A stretch of DNA of 64,000 nucleotides from Selenomonadales bacterium 4137-cl (GCA_032334055.1 JAUOZS010000001.1:558001-622000), one strand, 5' to 3'. Shown: positions 10,195-18,361, numbered from the stretch's first letter. The notes: a model not told the origin generated them from the letters alone. Numbers and translations: made by a program.

Positions 10195-10312
10195 AGGCCG
10201 TTGATAAGGCCCGTCTGCGGCGTTAGACCTCCGGGCGCTTGCTTGCGTACGTTCGAGTACGCGGCGCGGCGCGTCCTCGGTCTGCCTTGCATCCGGACCT
10301 TCTGAACGGCCT
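10195..10312. repeat. Palindromic interspersed repeat, copy A (upstream of purD)
   Basis: The ends AGGCCGTTGATAAGG and CCTTCTGAACGGCCT are near-perfect inverted repeats, and the centre holds a GCGTAC/GTACGC hairpin, so the whole ~118 bp folds into one long stem. A second copy lies at 11637-11757. They share blocks such as CTGCGGCGTT, GCGCTTGCTTGCGTAC, TTCGAGTA, GCGGCGCG, CCTTGCAT and TGAACGGCCT. No coding frame or transposase is present. It resembles the REP-like dispersed hairpins of many bacterial chromosomes. Confidence 0.85.
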
Positions 10313-10350
10313 GGGTATGTTTCAAACGGTGTGAGGAAGGGGGACTTTTG

Positions 10351-11628
10351 ATGCGAGTTTTGGTGATCGGCGGCGGCGGGCGGGAGCACGCCCTGGTGTG
10401 GAAGCTGGCGGCCAGCCCGCGGGTGGAGAAGATCTACTGCGCGCCCGGCAACCCTGGCGTCGGCGCGTTGGCCGAATGCGTCGATATAGACGTGAAGGAC
10501 AATACCGCGCTGGTTACCTTCGCGTGGGAGAAGAAGATCGACCTGACGGTGGTGGGGCCGGAGGCGCCGCTGGCTAACGGGATCGTCGACGTTTTCGCCG
10601 CCCACGGCCTGAAGATTTTCGGTCCCGCGCAGGCGGCGGCCAGGATAGAGGGTTCGAAAGCGTTCGCCAAGGATATCATGCGCAAGTACGGGATACCGAC
10701 CGCCGGCTACGGGGTTTTTACCGACGCGGTCGCGGCCCGGGACTACATCAAGGAGCAGGGCGCCCCGATCGTCGTCAAGGCCGACGGCCTGGCGGCCGGC
10801 AAGGGCGTCGTGGTGGCGATGACGGAAGCGGAGGCGCTTGCGGCGGTCGATATGATCATGACGGACGCCGTTTTCGGGACGGCCGGGGCGCAGGTGGTTG
10901 TCGAGGAGTTTATGCAGGGCGAGGAGGCTTCGCTGCTGGCGTTTACCGACGGCCGGACGGTGGTGCCGATGGTGTCGGCCCAGGACCATAAGCGGGTTTT
11001 CGACGGCGACCGGGGGCCGAACACCGGCGGCATGGGCGCATATGCCCCGGCGCCGGTGCTTACGCCGGCGGTGCTGGAGCGGGTGATGAAGGAGATCCTC
11101 CAGCCGGCGGTGGACGCGCTGCGCGCCGAAGGCTGTCCCTACTGCGGCTGCCTGTACGCCGGCCTGATGATTACCGACGCCGGGCCGAAGGTGGTGGAGT
11201 TCAACGCTCGTTTCGGCGATCCGGAGACCCAGGTGGTGTTGCCTCTGCTGGAGAGCGACCTGACGACGGTGATGGAGGCGTGCATCGACGGCACGCTGGA
11301 CAAGACGGCGGTGGTCTGGCGGGACGAGGCGGCGGTGTGCGTGGTAATGGCGGCCGGCGGCTATCCCGGGGAGTATGACAAGGGGGACGTCATCAGCGGC
11401 CTGGAAGAAGCCGCGGCGGCCGGGGCGGTTGTTTTCCATGCCGGCACGGCGCTGAAGGACGGCCGGGTCGTGACGAACGGCGGCCGGGTGTTGGGCGTGA
11501 CCGCGATGGACCGGGATGTGCTGCGGGCGATCGAGAAGGCGTACGCCGCCGTGGACAGAATCGGTTTCCGGGGGGCGCACTGTCGCCGGGATATCGCCCA
11601 CCGGGTGATCGACAGGGTGAAGAAGTAA
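10351..11628 (+). CDS. purD: Phosphoribosylamine-glycine ligase
   Basis: GAR synthetase of 425 residues in the ATP-grasp fold. It starts MRVLVIGGGGREHAL and has VVGPEAPLANG, GAPIVVKADGLAAGKGVVVA (the ATP loop), GPNTGGMGAYAP and FNARFGDPETQ. The ATG has a GGAAGGGGGA ribosome binding site. It is 163 bp after purH, separated by one copy of a palindromic repeat and followed by another. It may therefore be transcribed with reduced read-through from the main operon, or may have been uncoupled from it. Confidence 0.96.
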   Translation: MRVLVIGGGGREHALVWKLAASPRVEKIYCAPGNPGVGALAECVDIDVKDNTALVTFAWEKKIDLTVVGPEAPLANGIVDVFAAHGLKIFGPAQAAARIEGSKAFAKDIMRKYGIPTAGYGVFTDAVAARDYIKEQGAPIVVKADGLAAGKGVVVAMTEAEALAAVDMIMTDAVFGTAGAQVVVEEFMQGEEASLLAFTDGRTVVPMVSAQDHKRVFDGDRGPNTGGMGAYAPAPVLTPAVLERVMKEILQPAVDALRAEGCPYCGCLYAGLMITDAGPKVVEFNARFGDPETQVVLPLLESDLTTVMEACIDGTLDKTAVVWRDEAAVCVVMAAGGYPGEYDKGDVISGLEEAAAAGAVVFHAGTALKDGRVVTNGGRVLGVTAMDRDVLRAIEKAYAAVDRIGFRGAHCRRDIAHRVIDRVKK

Positions 11629-11636
11629 TACAGGGG

Positions 11637-11757
11637 AGGGCTGTCCACTAGGTCCATCTGCGGCGTTGCTCCTCAGAGCGCTTGCTTGCGTACTTCGAGT
11701 ATGCGGCGCGTCGCGTTCTTCCGGTGCGCCTTGCATATGGAGCCTATTGAACGGCCT
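11637..11757. repeat. Palindromic interspersed repeat, copy B (downstream of purD)
   Basis: The ends AGGGCTGTCCACTAGGTCCAT and ATGGAGCCTATTGAACGGCCT are imperfect inverted repeats closing a long hairpin with the same internal blocks as copy A. It starts eight bases after the purD stop. It may act as an mRNA 3' stabiliser or terminator, but there is no T-run. The function is inferred only. Confidence 0.85.
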
Positions 11758-11794
11758 CCGGCAATTCAATCAAAGGGATTAGGAAGGTAATCAT

Positions 11795-12307
11795 ATGGAA
11801 TTCGGCCTGGTCGCCGCCAATGTGATATTGATCGTCTTTTTGCTGTTGGCGGTAGGGCTGACGCTCTTTGCTCTGCCAGGCAATTTCGTCATTTTGCTGG
11901 CTGCCGTGGGCTACGGTTTTTACGAGGGTTTCAGCCGCTTTGACGGCGGGTTCCTGTTTACGCTCGGCGGCCTGTTCGTACTGGGCGAGGCGGTGGAGTT
12001 CGTTGCCGGCATGCTGGGGGCGAAACGTCACAACGCCTCGGGGCGGGCGGTGGTGGCCGCATTGGTGGGCGGCATTGCCGGGGCGATTGCCGGCACGGTG
12101 GTGCTGCCGGTCCTGGGGACGGTGGCCGGGGCGGTGGCGGGGGCGTTCGGCTTGAGCTACGTCGCCGAGTACAGCAAGACGGGGGACCGGGAGAAGGCGG
12201 CCCGGGTGGCGCGGGGCGCCGCCGCCGGGCTGCTTGTTGGCACGCTGTTCAAACTGGCCGTGGCTGTGGGGATGGCGGTGGCGATCGTTACTCGCCTGGC
12301 GTGGTGA
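11795..12307 (+). CDS. DUF456 family membrane protein
   Basis: A 170-residue, strongly hydrophobic protein with about four to five membrane segments, separated by Gly/Ala-rich glycine-zipper-like stretches (GGIAGAIAGTVVLPVLGTVAGAVAGA). The LPGNFVI and LGEAVEF pattern near the N-terminus is typical of DUF456. The ribosome binding site AAGGTAATCAT is good. Function unknown. It lies just upstream of a TetR gene but is separated from it by that gene's own promoter. Confidence 0.8.
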   Translation: MEFGLVAANVILIVFLLLAVGLTLFALPGNFVILLAAVGYGFYEGFSRFDGGFLFTLGGLFVLGEAVEFVAGMLGAKRHNASGRAVVAALVGGIAGAIAGTVVLPVLGTVAGAVAGAFGLSYVAEYSKTGDREKAARVARGAAAGLLVGTLFKLAVAVGMAVAIVTRLAW

Positions 12308-12310
12308 TGG

Positions 12311-12326
12311 TTGACCGGCCGGTCAA
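12311..12326. promoter_or_regulatory. Palindromic TetR-type operator, site 1
   Basis: TTGACCGGCCGGTCAA is a perfect 16-bp palindrome ending eight bases before the -35 hexamer of the first tetR gene. A near-identical site (TGACCAGCCGGTCA) lies at 13035-13048, between the two tetR genes. This matches the architecture expected for autoregulation by one of the TetR proteins. Confidence 0.75.
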
Positions 12327-12333
12327 TTTTGCG

Positions 12334-12362
12334 TTGACAGGCTTTCCGGGGCCTCCTATAAT
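12334..12362 (+). promoter_or_regulatory. Consensus sigma-A promoter of first tetR gene
   Basis: TTGACA (12334-12339) and TATAAT (12357-12362) are separated by exactly 17 bp, a full match to the vegetative consensus. The palindromic operator lies immediately upstream. A promoter this strong would normally need tight repression. Confidence 0.9.
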
Positions 12363-12391
12363 TAAAATATAAGCAGCACAGGGAGGTTGCC

Positions 12392-13012
12392 ATGGCCTAT
12401 TACCGTGAAGACCCGCAGGGCGATGACTCGCGCTCCAAGCGCCAGCAGATTCTTGAGGCCGCTTACGCCGTTTTTTCCCGCAAGGGCTACCACCGGGCGA
12501 CGGTGGACGAGATAATCGCCCTGGCGGATACCGGCAAGGGGACGGTGTATAATTATTTCAACAACAAGGAGCAGCTTTTCTACACCCTCATCCGTGAGCG
12601 CAGCCAGCCGTTCGAGACTGCGCTGGAACAGGTGGCCGACGCCGATCAGCCCGTGCTTGATAAGCTGCAGGCGATGGTCAGGCTGTTTTTGCGCTTCTAT
12701 CTGGACAACGCCGCCCTCTGGCGGGTGATGATGCACGAGATTCGCGGCTTTGGCAGCGACGGCCTTTCGTATGTGAAGGCGGAGACCCGCGATAAGTACC
12801 GGGAAGGCTTCAGCCGCACCATCGGGATGCTGGGCAGGGTGCTGCAGGAGGGGATCGACCAGGGGCTGCTGAGGGAGGTCAATGTCGCCCATACGGCGCA
12901 TGCTCTGTTCAGCGTGATCGTGGCCCTGACTTTCCAACAGTTTGTCGCGGATGTGGACACGGCGGCTCACGAGGTGACGGATATTTTTCTGTATGGTTTG
13001 GTCCGGAAGTAA
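12392..13012 (+). CDS. TetR/AcrR family transcriptional regulator
   Basis: A 206-residue regulator with an N-terminal helix-turn-helix at about residues 17-60 (RQQILEAAYAVFSRKGYHRATVDEI, then TGKGTVYNYFNNKEQLF) followed by a helical ligand domain ending in a TetR_C-like region. It starts at an ATG with GGGAGG upstream. It sits under a perfect consensus promoter flanked by a TTGACCGGCCGGTCAA palindrome, so autorepression is likely. It precedes a second tetR and an RND efflux operon, suggesting control of efflux. The inducer is unknown. Confidence 0.92.
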   Translation: MAYYREDPQGDDSRSKRQQILEAAYAVFSRKGYHRATVDEIIALADTGKGTVYNYFNNKEQLFYTLIRERSQPFETALEQVADADQPVLDKLQAMVRLFLRFYLDNAALWRVMMHEIRGFGSDGLSYVKAETRDKYREGFSRTIGMLGRVLQEGIDQGLLREVNVAHTAHALFSVIVALTFQQFVADVDTAAHEVTDIFLYGLVRK

Positions 13013-13034
13013 CGGCGTTTTTTATAGGAACCTT

Positions 13035-13048
13035 TGACCAGCCGGTCA
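13035..13048. promoter_or_regulatory. Palindromic TetR-type operator, site 2
   Basis: TGACCAGCCGGTCA differs from site 1 (TGACCGGCCGGTCA) at a single base. It lies between the first tetR stop codon and its terminator, about 80 bp upstream of the -35 element of the second tetR-RND operon. It could be a second binding site for the same regulator. Confidence 0.6.
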
Positions 13049-13058
13049 TGGTTTGGAG

Positions 13059-13095
13059 GGCCTCTTTCAACTGTTGTTGAGAGGGGCCTTTCGCT
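13059..13095 (+). terminator. Intrinsic terminator after first tetR
   Basis: GGCCTCTTTCAAC and GTTGAGAGGGGCC form a 13-bp stem with G-U pairs around a short TGTT loop, followed by TTTCGCTTTT. It separates the first tetR transcript from the second tetR promoter. Confidence 0.75.
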
Positions 13096-13126
13096 TTTGG
13101 TCCCGGGTGACGCGCGCAAAACGGTG

Positions 13127-13155
13127 TTGATATTTGGAAACTGGAATACTATAAT
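13127..13155 (+). promoter_or_regulatory. Sigma-A promoter of tetR2-RND efflux operon
   Basis: TTGATA (13127-13132) and TATAAT (13150-13155) have a 17-bp spacer, about 55 bp upstream of the second tetR start. Confidence 0.8.
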
Positions 13156-13211
13156 AGTTTATAAGGGCGAGTAGGACCCATGTTAAGCAGATTATCCGGC
13201 AGGTGGTGCGT

Positions 13212-13802
13212 ATGGACAATATTAAGGAATTAATCCTCGACAAGGCGCGGGAGCGGTTTGACCGTTTCGGCTACAAGAAGACGACCATGGACGAGATCAG
13301 CCATGATTGCCGCGTTTCCAAGAAAACGCTTTACGAGCATTTCCGGGATAAGGAGGATTTGTTCAACAGACTGTACGTACGCGAGTGCCGGGCGGCCAGG
13401 GACACGATCTTCGCCCGCATGGGCGAGGTCGCCGATCCGCTTGACCGCCTCGTGCGGTTGCTCAGGACGGCGATCGGCTATTTCAACGAGGACAATTTCC
13501 TCACAAGGCTGCTGCGGGACGATTACGCCCTGTTTACGGCCTGTTTTACTTCCGAGCATCAGCGGCTGATCGACGACGAACTGGTCGCGATCATCGCCGG
13601 GGTGATCGACGAGGGCAAGCAAAAGGGCAGTATCCGGGATGTGGACGGGGAGATTGTGGCGTACGCGGGGCTGAAGCTGTTTCAGGCGTTCAGCTATATG
13701 CGCACGACCCGCTTTTCGGCGGAGAAAGAGGAGCAGGACTATTACACCGGGGTGCTGGTCGATTTTATCGTCCACGCCGTAGCCGGCCGGCAGGCCGGCT
13801 AG
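13212..13802 (+). CDS. TetR/AcrR family regulator of the RND efflux operon
   Basis: A 196-residue TetR protein. The helix-turn-helix spans roughly residues 8-50 (ARERFDRFGYKKTTMDEI, then VSKKTLYEHFRDKEDLF), with an all-helical effector domain after it. I chose ATG 13212 because AGGTGGT lies five bases upstream. The GTG at 13203 overlaps that site. It is the first gene of a three-gene unit with a membrane fusion lipoprotein and an RND pump, the usual arrangement for a local repressor of efflux. Whether it or the first TetR binds the TGACC-type palindromes is not decidable here. Confidence 0.92.
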   Translation: MDNIKELILDKARERFDRFGYKKTTMDEISHDCRVSKKTLYEHFRDKEDLFNRLYVRECRAARDTIFARMGEVADPLDRLVRLLRTAIGYFNEDNFLTRLLRDDYALFTACFTSEHQRLIDDELVAIIAGVIDEGKQKGSIRDVDGEIVAYAGLKLFQAFSYMRTTRFSAEKEEQDYYTGVLVDFIVHAVAGRQAG

Positions 13803-13845
13803 CGCTGATGACTGGCAAGGATTCACGGATTTGGAGGTTGACGGG

Positions 13846-14931
13846 ATGGGGAAGAAGTACTTAACCGGCGGGGCGGCCGTGATTGTGATCGCCGGCCTGC
13901 TGTTGGCGGGCTGCGGGACTGAGGAGAAGGCCAGGGAGGAGGCACCGCTCGTTCGCACGCAGGTTGTGAGGATGGGCGGGGCCGGGCAGCCGGTCAGTTA
14001 TTCGGGCGAGGTGAGGGGCAGGTACGAGAGTCAGCTTGCTTTCCAGGTGGGCGGAAAGATCGTCAGGCGGGCGGTGGAGCTCGGCAGCGCGGTCAATCCG
14101 GGCGATACGCTGCTGGAGATCGACCCGAAGGATATCAGCCAGGCGGTGGCGGTGAGCGCCGCCCAGGTTTATTCGGCCGAGTCGCAGCTTAAGCTGGCGG
14201 AGAACAACCTGCACCGTTACCGGCAATTATACGAGCAGGCGGCGGTAAGCCGCGCGCAGTACGAGCAGTATCAGAACGCCTATGACGCGGCGCTGGCCGC
14301 GGCGCGCCAGGCGTCGGCCCAGCACGCCCAGACTTCCAACCAGTTGGGGTACAGCGTCCTGCGGGCCAACGGGGCTGGGGTGATTTCCGCCGTGAACGCC
14401 GAAGTCGGCCAGGTGGTGAGCGCCGGGCAGGCGGTCGTGACTCTCGTGCGCGACGGCGAGCGGGAGGTGGAGATCGATGTTCCCGAGAACCGCGGCGAGG
14501 AGCTGCGGAAGGCAGGGAAGATCAGCGTGAATTTCTGGGCGCTGCCCGGGGTGGCTCTCGCCGGGAAGGTGAGAGAGGTGGCCCCGATGGCTGATAAGGT
14601 TTCGCGTACTTATAAGGTGCGGGTTAGCCTCCCCGATTGCCCGCCGGAGGTAAAGCTCGGCATGACGGCGACGGTGACGGTAACACCTCCGGCTTCGGGG
14701 AACGGACGGTCCGCCTATATACCCTTGGCGGCGGTGTACCAGACAGGCGATTCCCCCTGCGTGTGGGTGGTGGATAAGGGCGCGGTCGTTCTCAGGAAGG
14801 TGAGGTTGGGCGCGTTCGGGGACGGTAAGGTCGAGGTGGCCGAGGGCCTCGCGGACGGCGAGACGATCGTAACGGCAGGCGTGCACAAGCTGCGCGAGGG
14901 GCTGAAGGTGCGCACGGGTGACGGTTTATGA
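13846..14931 (+). CDS. RND efflux periplasmic adaptor (membrane fusion lipoprotein)
   Basis: This 361-residue HlyD/AcrA-type adaptor begins with a signal peptide ending in LLLAGC, so Cys23 should be lipidated. It then has a lipoyl/barrel-sandwich half motif (QVGGKIVRRAVELGSAVNPGD), a coiled-coil hairpin around residues 105-165, the second half motif (VISAVNAEVGQVVSAGQ) and beta-barrel regions. It would link the pump to an outer-membrane channel, and a pump of this kind fits a diderm Firmicute. GGAGGT precedes the ATG. The last codon overlaps the pump start. No outer-membrane TolC-type gene is adjacent. Confidence 0.93.
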   Translation: MGKKYLTGGAAVIVIAGLLLAGCGTEEKAREEAPLVRTQVVRMGGAGQPVSYSGEVRGRYESQLAFQVGGKIVRRAVELGSAVNPGDTLLEIDPKDISQAVAVSAAQVYSAESQLKLAENNLHRYRQLYEQAAVSRAQYEQYQNAYDAALAAARQASAQHAQTSNQLGYSVLRANGAGVISAVNAEVGQVVSAGQAVVTLVRDGEREVEIDVPENRGEELRKAGKISVNFWALPGVALAGKVREVAPMADKVSRTYKVRVSLPDCPPEVKLGMTATVTVTPPASGNGRSAYIPLAAVYQTGDSPCVWVVDKGAVVLRKVRLGAFGDGKVEVAEGLADGETIVTAGVHKLREGLKVRTGDGL

Positions 14932-17900
14932 AAAGGGTCAATCTGACCGAATGGGCGCTTAATAATAAGGGCCTGGTTTACTATTTCATTATCCTGATTT
15001 TTGTCATGGGGGTGTTTTCCTACCGCCAGTTGGGGAGGATGGAAGACCCCGATTTTGTCATCCGCCAGATGGTGGTTTCTGCGGCCTGGCCGGGGGCGAC
15101 CGCCCGCGAGGTGGAGGAGCAGGTTACCGATAAGCTTGAGAAGAAGCTGCAGGATACGCCCGGCCTGGATTATCTGAAGAGTTATTCGCGGCCGGGGAAG
15201 GCGGTCATTTATGTGACGCTGAAGGAGTCGCTGCGGGAGACGGATGTCCGGCCGACGTGGCTGGAAATCCGCAACCAGATCAACGATATCAAGGGCACGC
15301 TCCCGCAGGGGGTGATCGGCCCCGCCTTCAACGACCGCTTCGACGACGTGTACGGCTGCATTTACGCGCTGACGGCCGACGGGTTCACGTACGAGGAGAT
15401 GCGCGACCGGGCGGAGAAGATCCGCCGCGTCCTGCTGGGCGTGAAGAATGTCAAGAAGGTCGAGTTGATCGGCGTCCAGACGGAGAAGATTTATGTCGAG
15501 ATCGAAAACAGCAAGCTTGCTAAGCTGGGCATCGATCCGGCGCTGATAATCGGCACGATCAAGGCGCAGAACGCGATGGCCGCCTCGGGGATGATCGAGA
15601 CGGCGTCGGATAACGTGTATCTGCGCGTCTCCGGCCTGTTCGGGGATTTGGAGGCCATCCGCAATCTGCCCATCCGGGCCGGGCGCACTTTCCGGCTGGG
15701 CGATATCGCCAAGGTAGAACGGGGCTATGCCGAACCGGCCGAGCCGAAGATGTTTGTCAACGGCCAGCCGGCAATCGGCATCGCGCTGTCGATGGATAAG
15801 GGCGGCAATATTCTGGCGCTCGGCGAGGATCTGGATATGACGCTGGCGCAGATTAAACGGGATTTGCCGCTGGGGCTGGAGATTACCCAGGTGGCGAATC
15901 AGCCCAAGGTTGTCGAGGATTCGATCGGCGAATTCGTGAAGTCGCTGCGGGAAGCGATCATCATCGTGCTGGTGGTGAGCTTTCTCAGCCTGGGAGTGCG
16001 TTCGGGGGTTGTTGTGGCGCTGTGCATCCCGCTGGTGATCGCCGGCGTTTTCGCGGCGATGAAGATGGCGGGCATCGATTTGCACAAGGTTTCCCTGGGG
16101 GCGCTGATTATCGCTTTGGGGTTGCTGGTGGATGACGCGATTATCGCCATCGAGATGATGTCGGTCAAGCTGGAGCAGGGGTGGGAGCGGTTCGATGCCG
16201 CCTGCTACGCTTATAAGGCCACCGCTTTTCCCATGCTGACGGGTACGCTGATAACCTGCGCCGGGTTCATCCCGATCGGCTTCGCCAAAGGGAACGCGGC
16301 GGAGTTCACCAGCAGCCTGTTCACGGTGATCTCCATCGCTTTGCTGCTGTCGTGGCTGGTTTCGGTCGTCGTGACTCCGCTGTTGGGCTATAAGCTGATC
16401 AAGCCGAAGGCGGCGGCCGGCGGGGAGCATGATATCTATGACTCGAAGTTTTACCGGCTTTTCCGGCGGGTGCTGACCTGGTGCCTGCGTAACCGCGGCC
16501 TGGTGCTGGGAATCACGGTGGCGGCGTTCGCGGGGTCGATTTTCCTGCTGAAGTTCGTGAAACAGGAGTTTTTCCCGCCCTCGGTGCGGCCGGAGATCAT
16601 CGTCGAGATGACGCTGCCGGAGGGAGCTTCGCTTGCGGCTACGGAGGCCGAGGCCGGGCGCCTGGCCGAAATGCTGGCCGGCGAGTCCGGGATCGACAAT
16701 TACAGTTATTATATCGGCCAGGGGGCGCCCCGCTTCGTGCTTACGACCGATCCGGTCCTGCCCAGCGCCAACTACGCCCAGTTCGTGGTCGTGGCGAAGG
16801 ATTTGCCGGCCCGGGCGAGTCTGCAGAAGAAGATCGACGAATTGCTCGCCAATCATTTCCCCAATGTGCGCGGCCATGTGAAGCTCATTCAGACCGGGCC
16901 GCCGTCGCCGTACCCGGTGATGCTGCGGGTCAGCGGCTACGACCATGACAAGGTTCGGGCGCTCGCCGGCAAGGTCGCCGATGCGATGGCCGGCAACCCG
17001 AAGCTGTTGAACGTCAATCTGGACTGGAACGAGAAGAGCAAGGTCATGCGGCTGGCTGTGGACCAGAACAAGGCGCGGCTGCTGGGGGTCGACAGCCAGA
17101 GCCTGGCATCGAGTCTGCAGATGCAGTTGTCGGGGGCGGCGGTCACCGATTTTCGCGAGAAGGATAGGACGATCGCTGTCGTGTTCCGCCTCGCCGAGGG
17201 GGACAGGAGGGATTTGTCGGCGGTGAGGAGCCTGCCGGTCCATATCGGCGGCGGGAGGTTCGTCGCGCTGGAGCAGGTCGCCCGGCTGAGTTACGAGGCC
17301 GAGGAAGGGCTGATCTGGCGCCGGGATCTTAAGCCGACGATCACCATCCAGGCGGACGTGGCGCCGGGGATTACCGGCAACGACGCCAGCCGTCAGGTCT
17401 ACGACGGCCTGGCGTCGCTCAGGAAGAACCTGCCGCCGGGTTACGGCATCGATATCGCCGGCTCGCTGGAAAGGAGCAAGATCTCGATCGGGTACCTGCT
17501 GCAGCCGGTGCCGGCGATGGTGGTGGTGATCATAACCCTGCTGATGCTCCAACTGCAGCGGATGTCGCTGATGTTTCTTACGCTGCTGACCGCGCCGCTG
17601 GGCATAATCGGCGTGAGTGTCGCGATGCTGCTGACGCAGCGCCCGATCGGCTTCGTGGCCGAGTTGGGAATTCTGGCGCTCGGCGGGATGATTATCCGCA
17701 ATTCGGTTATCCTCATCGATCAGATCGAGCAGCATATAAAAGCCGGTGAGACGCCCTGGGACGCGATCGTCGACTCGGCGGTGCTGCGGTTCAGGCCGAT
17801 AATGCTGACAGCCGCGGCCGCCATTTTGGGAATGGTGCCGCTGCTGCCGAGCAGCTTCTGGGGGCCAATGGCGGTGGCGATCGCGGGCGGCCTGTTCGGG

Positions 17901-18026
17901 GCGACCGTTTTGACGCTGCTTGTGCTGCCGACGATGTACGCCGCCTGGTTCAAGGTGGCGGCGCCGGACGCGGGCGCCGCGGCGCCGGGCGGCGGGCCCG
18001 ACGCGACGCGGGCTCCGGGCAGCTAG
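14928..18026 (+). CDS. RND family efflux pump, inner-membrane permease
   Basis: A 1032-residue proton-driven pump of the AcrB superfamily, with an N-terminal membrane helix, two large periplasmic loops and two six-helix membrane bundles. The paired aspartates of the proton relay appear in LLVDDAII at about residues 402-403. It is coupled to the adaptor gene by an ATGA overlap. The C-terminus is Ala/Gly/Pro-rich and disordered. Its substrate cannot be inferred; drugs, solvents or metals are all possible, though the sequence looks like the hydrophobic-compound class rather than CusA. Confidence 0.94.
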   Translation: MKRVNLTEWALNNKGLVYYFIILIFVMGVFSYRQLGRMEDPDFVIRQMVVSAAWPGATAREVEEQVTDKLEKKLQDTPGLDYLKSYSRPGKAVIYVTLKESLRETDVRPTWLEIRNQINDIKGTLPQGVIGPAFNDRFDDVYGCIYALTADGFTYEEMRDRAEKIRRVLLGVKNVKKVELIGVQTEKIYVEIENSKLAKLGIDPALIIGTIKAQNAMAASGMIETASDNVYLRVSGLFGDLEAIRNLPIRAGRTFRLGDIAKVERGYAEPAEPKMFVNGQPAIGIALSMDKGGNILALGEDLDMTLAQIKRDLPLGLEITQVANQPKVVEDSIGEFVKSLREAIIIVLVVSFLSLGVRSGVVVALCIPLVIAGVFAAMKMAGIDLHKVSLGALIIALGLLVDDAIIAIEMMSVKLEQGWERFDAACYAYKATAFPMLTGTLITCAGFIPIGFAKGNAAEFTSSLFTVISIALLLSWLVSVVVTPLLGYKLIKPKAAAGGEHDIYDSKFYRLFRRVLTWCLRNRGLVLGITVAAFAGSIFLLKFVKQEFFPPSVRPEIIVEMTLPEGASLAATEAEAGRLAEMLAGESGIDNYSYYIGQGAPRFVLTTDPVLPSANYAQFVVVAKDLPARASLQKKIDELLANHFPNVRGHVKLIQTGPPSPYPVMLRVSGYDHDKVRALAGKVADAMAGNPKLLNVNLDWNEKSKVMRLAVDQNKARLLGVDSQSLASSLQMQLSGAAVTDFREKDRTIAVVFRLAEGDRRDLSAVRSLPVHIGGGRFVALEQVARLSYEAEEGLIWRRDLKPTITIQADVAPGITGNDASRQVYDGLASLRKNLPPGYGIDIAGSLERSKISIGYLLQPVPAMVVVIITLLMLQLQRMSLMFLTLLTAPLGIIGVSVAMLLTQRPIGFVAELGILALGGMIIRNSVILIDQIEQHIKAGETPWDAIVDSAVLRFRPIMLTAAAAILGMVPLLPSSFWGPMAVAIAGGLFGATVLTLLVLPTMYAAWFKVAAPDAGAAAPGGGPDATRAPGS

Positions 18027-18048
18027 GGCGGGAAGAAATAAAACAACC

Positions 18049-18075
18049 GGGGGGAGCGCTTGGTGCGCTCCCCCC
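18049..18075. terminator. Bidirectional intrinsic terminator
   Basis: GGGGGGAGCGC and GCGCTCCCCCC form an 11-bp GC stem. On the plus strand it is followed by TCTTCG and ends the RND operon. On the minus strand it is followed by GGTTGTTTTATTTC, a better T-rich tract, and would end the small minus-strand gene at 18132-18233. Confidence 0.8.
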
Positions 18076-18080
18076 TCTTC

Positions 18081-18120
18081 GTACAATTATAATTGTACCG
18101 CTACCGTTTGCCGGCAAACG
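18081..18120. repeat. Two adjacent perfect palindromes
   Basis: GTACAATTATAATTGTAC (18081-18098) and CGTTTGCCGGCAAACG (18105-18120) are perfect palindromes of 18 and 16 bp, six bases apart, between the shared terminator and the stop codon of the small minus-strand gene. They could be protein binding sites or 3' hairpins of the small transcript. Confidence 0.7.
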
Positions 18121-18131
18121 CAAACGTGTCG

Positions 18132-18233
18132 TCAGTTACCGATATTGAATTGTGGGTCCCAGGTCAGATCCATTGATTCTTCCTCTTCGGGATGACCATG
18201 GAACTGTGTTTCGGGTCCGACAGAACCATTCAA
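18132..18233 (-). CDS. Small acidic protein (33 aa), TTG start
   Basis: This frame was found by reading the minus strand of a region with no long frame. A TTG at 18233 is preceded eight bases away by GGGG of GGGGTGATT, a strong match to the anti-Shine-Dalgarno. A near-consensus promoter lies about 60 bp further upstream, and a terminator hairpin follows on the same strand. The product is 33 residues with a GHPEEEES acidic stretch and a MDLTWDPQFNIGN tail. It has no signal, membrane segment or known family. Promoter, ribosome binding site and terminator all agree, which makes a real gene likely despite its size. Confidence 0.55.
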   Translation of the reverse strand: MNGSVGPETQFHGHPEEEESMDLTWDPQFNIGN

Positions 18234-18293
18234 TGGAATCACCCCATTTCCCAATTTATAAGCTTTGTCTTTTTAGCTCGTCCCTTTGTCTTT

Positions 18294-18322
18294 ATTATAC
18301 GACATTTCGGGCGGCTTTTCAA
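18294..18322 (-). promoter_or_regulatory. Sigma-A promoter of the 33-aa gene
   Basis: On the minus strand TTGAAA (18322-18317) and TATAAT (18299-18294) are separated by 17 bp. It lies in the gap after the MetQ-like gene and points into the small acidic-protein gene. Confidence 0.75.
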
Positions 18323-18361
18323 GCGGTTTCCGTGTATACATATCGGGACACCCGGCGGGGC

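Noticed and set aside
10177..11769. A 530-codon minus-strand frame across purD and both palindromic repeats
   Set aside because: It is the complement of a conserved gene, with His/Arg-rich low-quality sequence. The repeats alone explain its open ends.
14715..18086. An 1123-codon open frame on the minus strand across the RND pump gene
   Set aside because: It is antisense to a clearly recognisable pump, has a His/Arg/Gln-rich composition typical of GC-rich shadow frames and no ribosome binding site.
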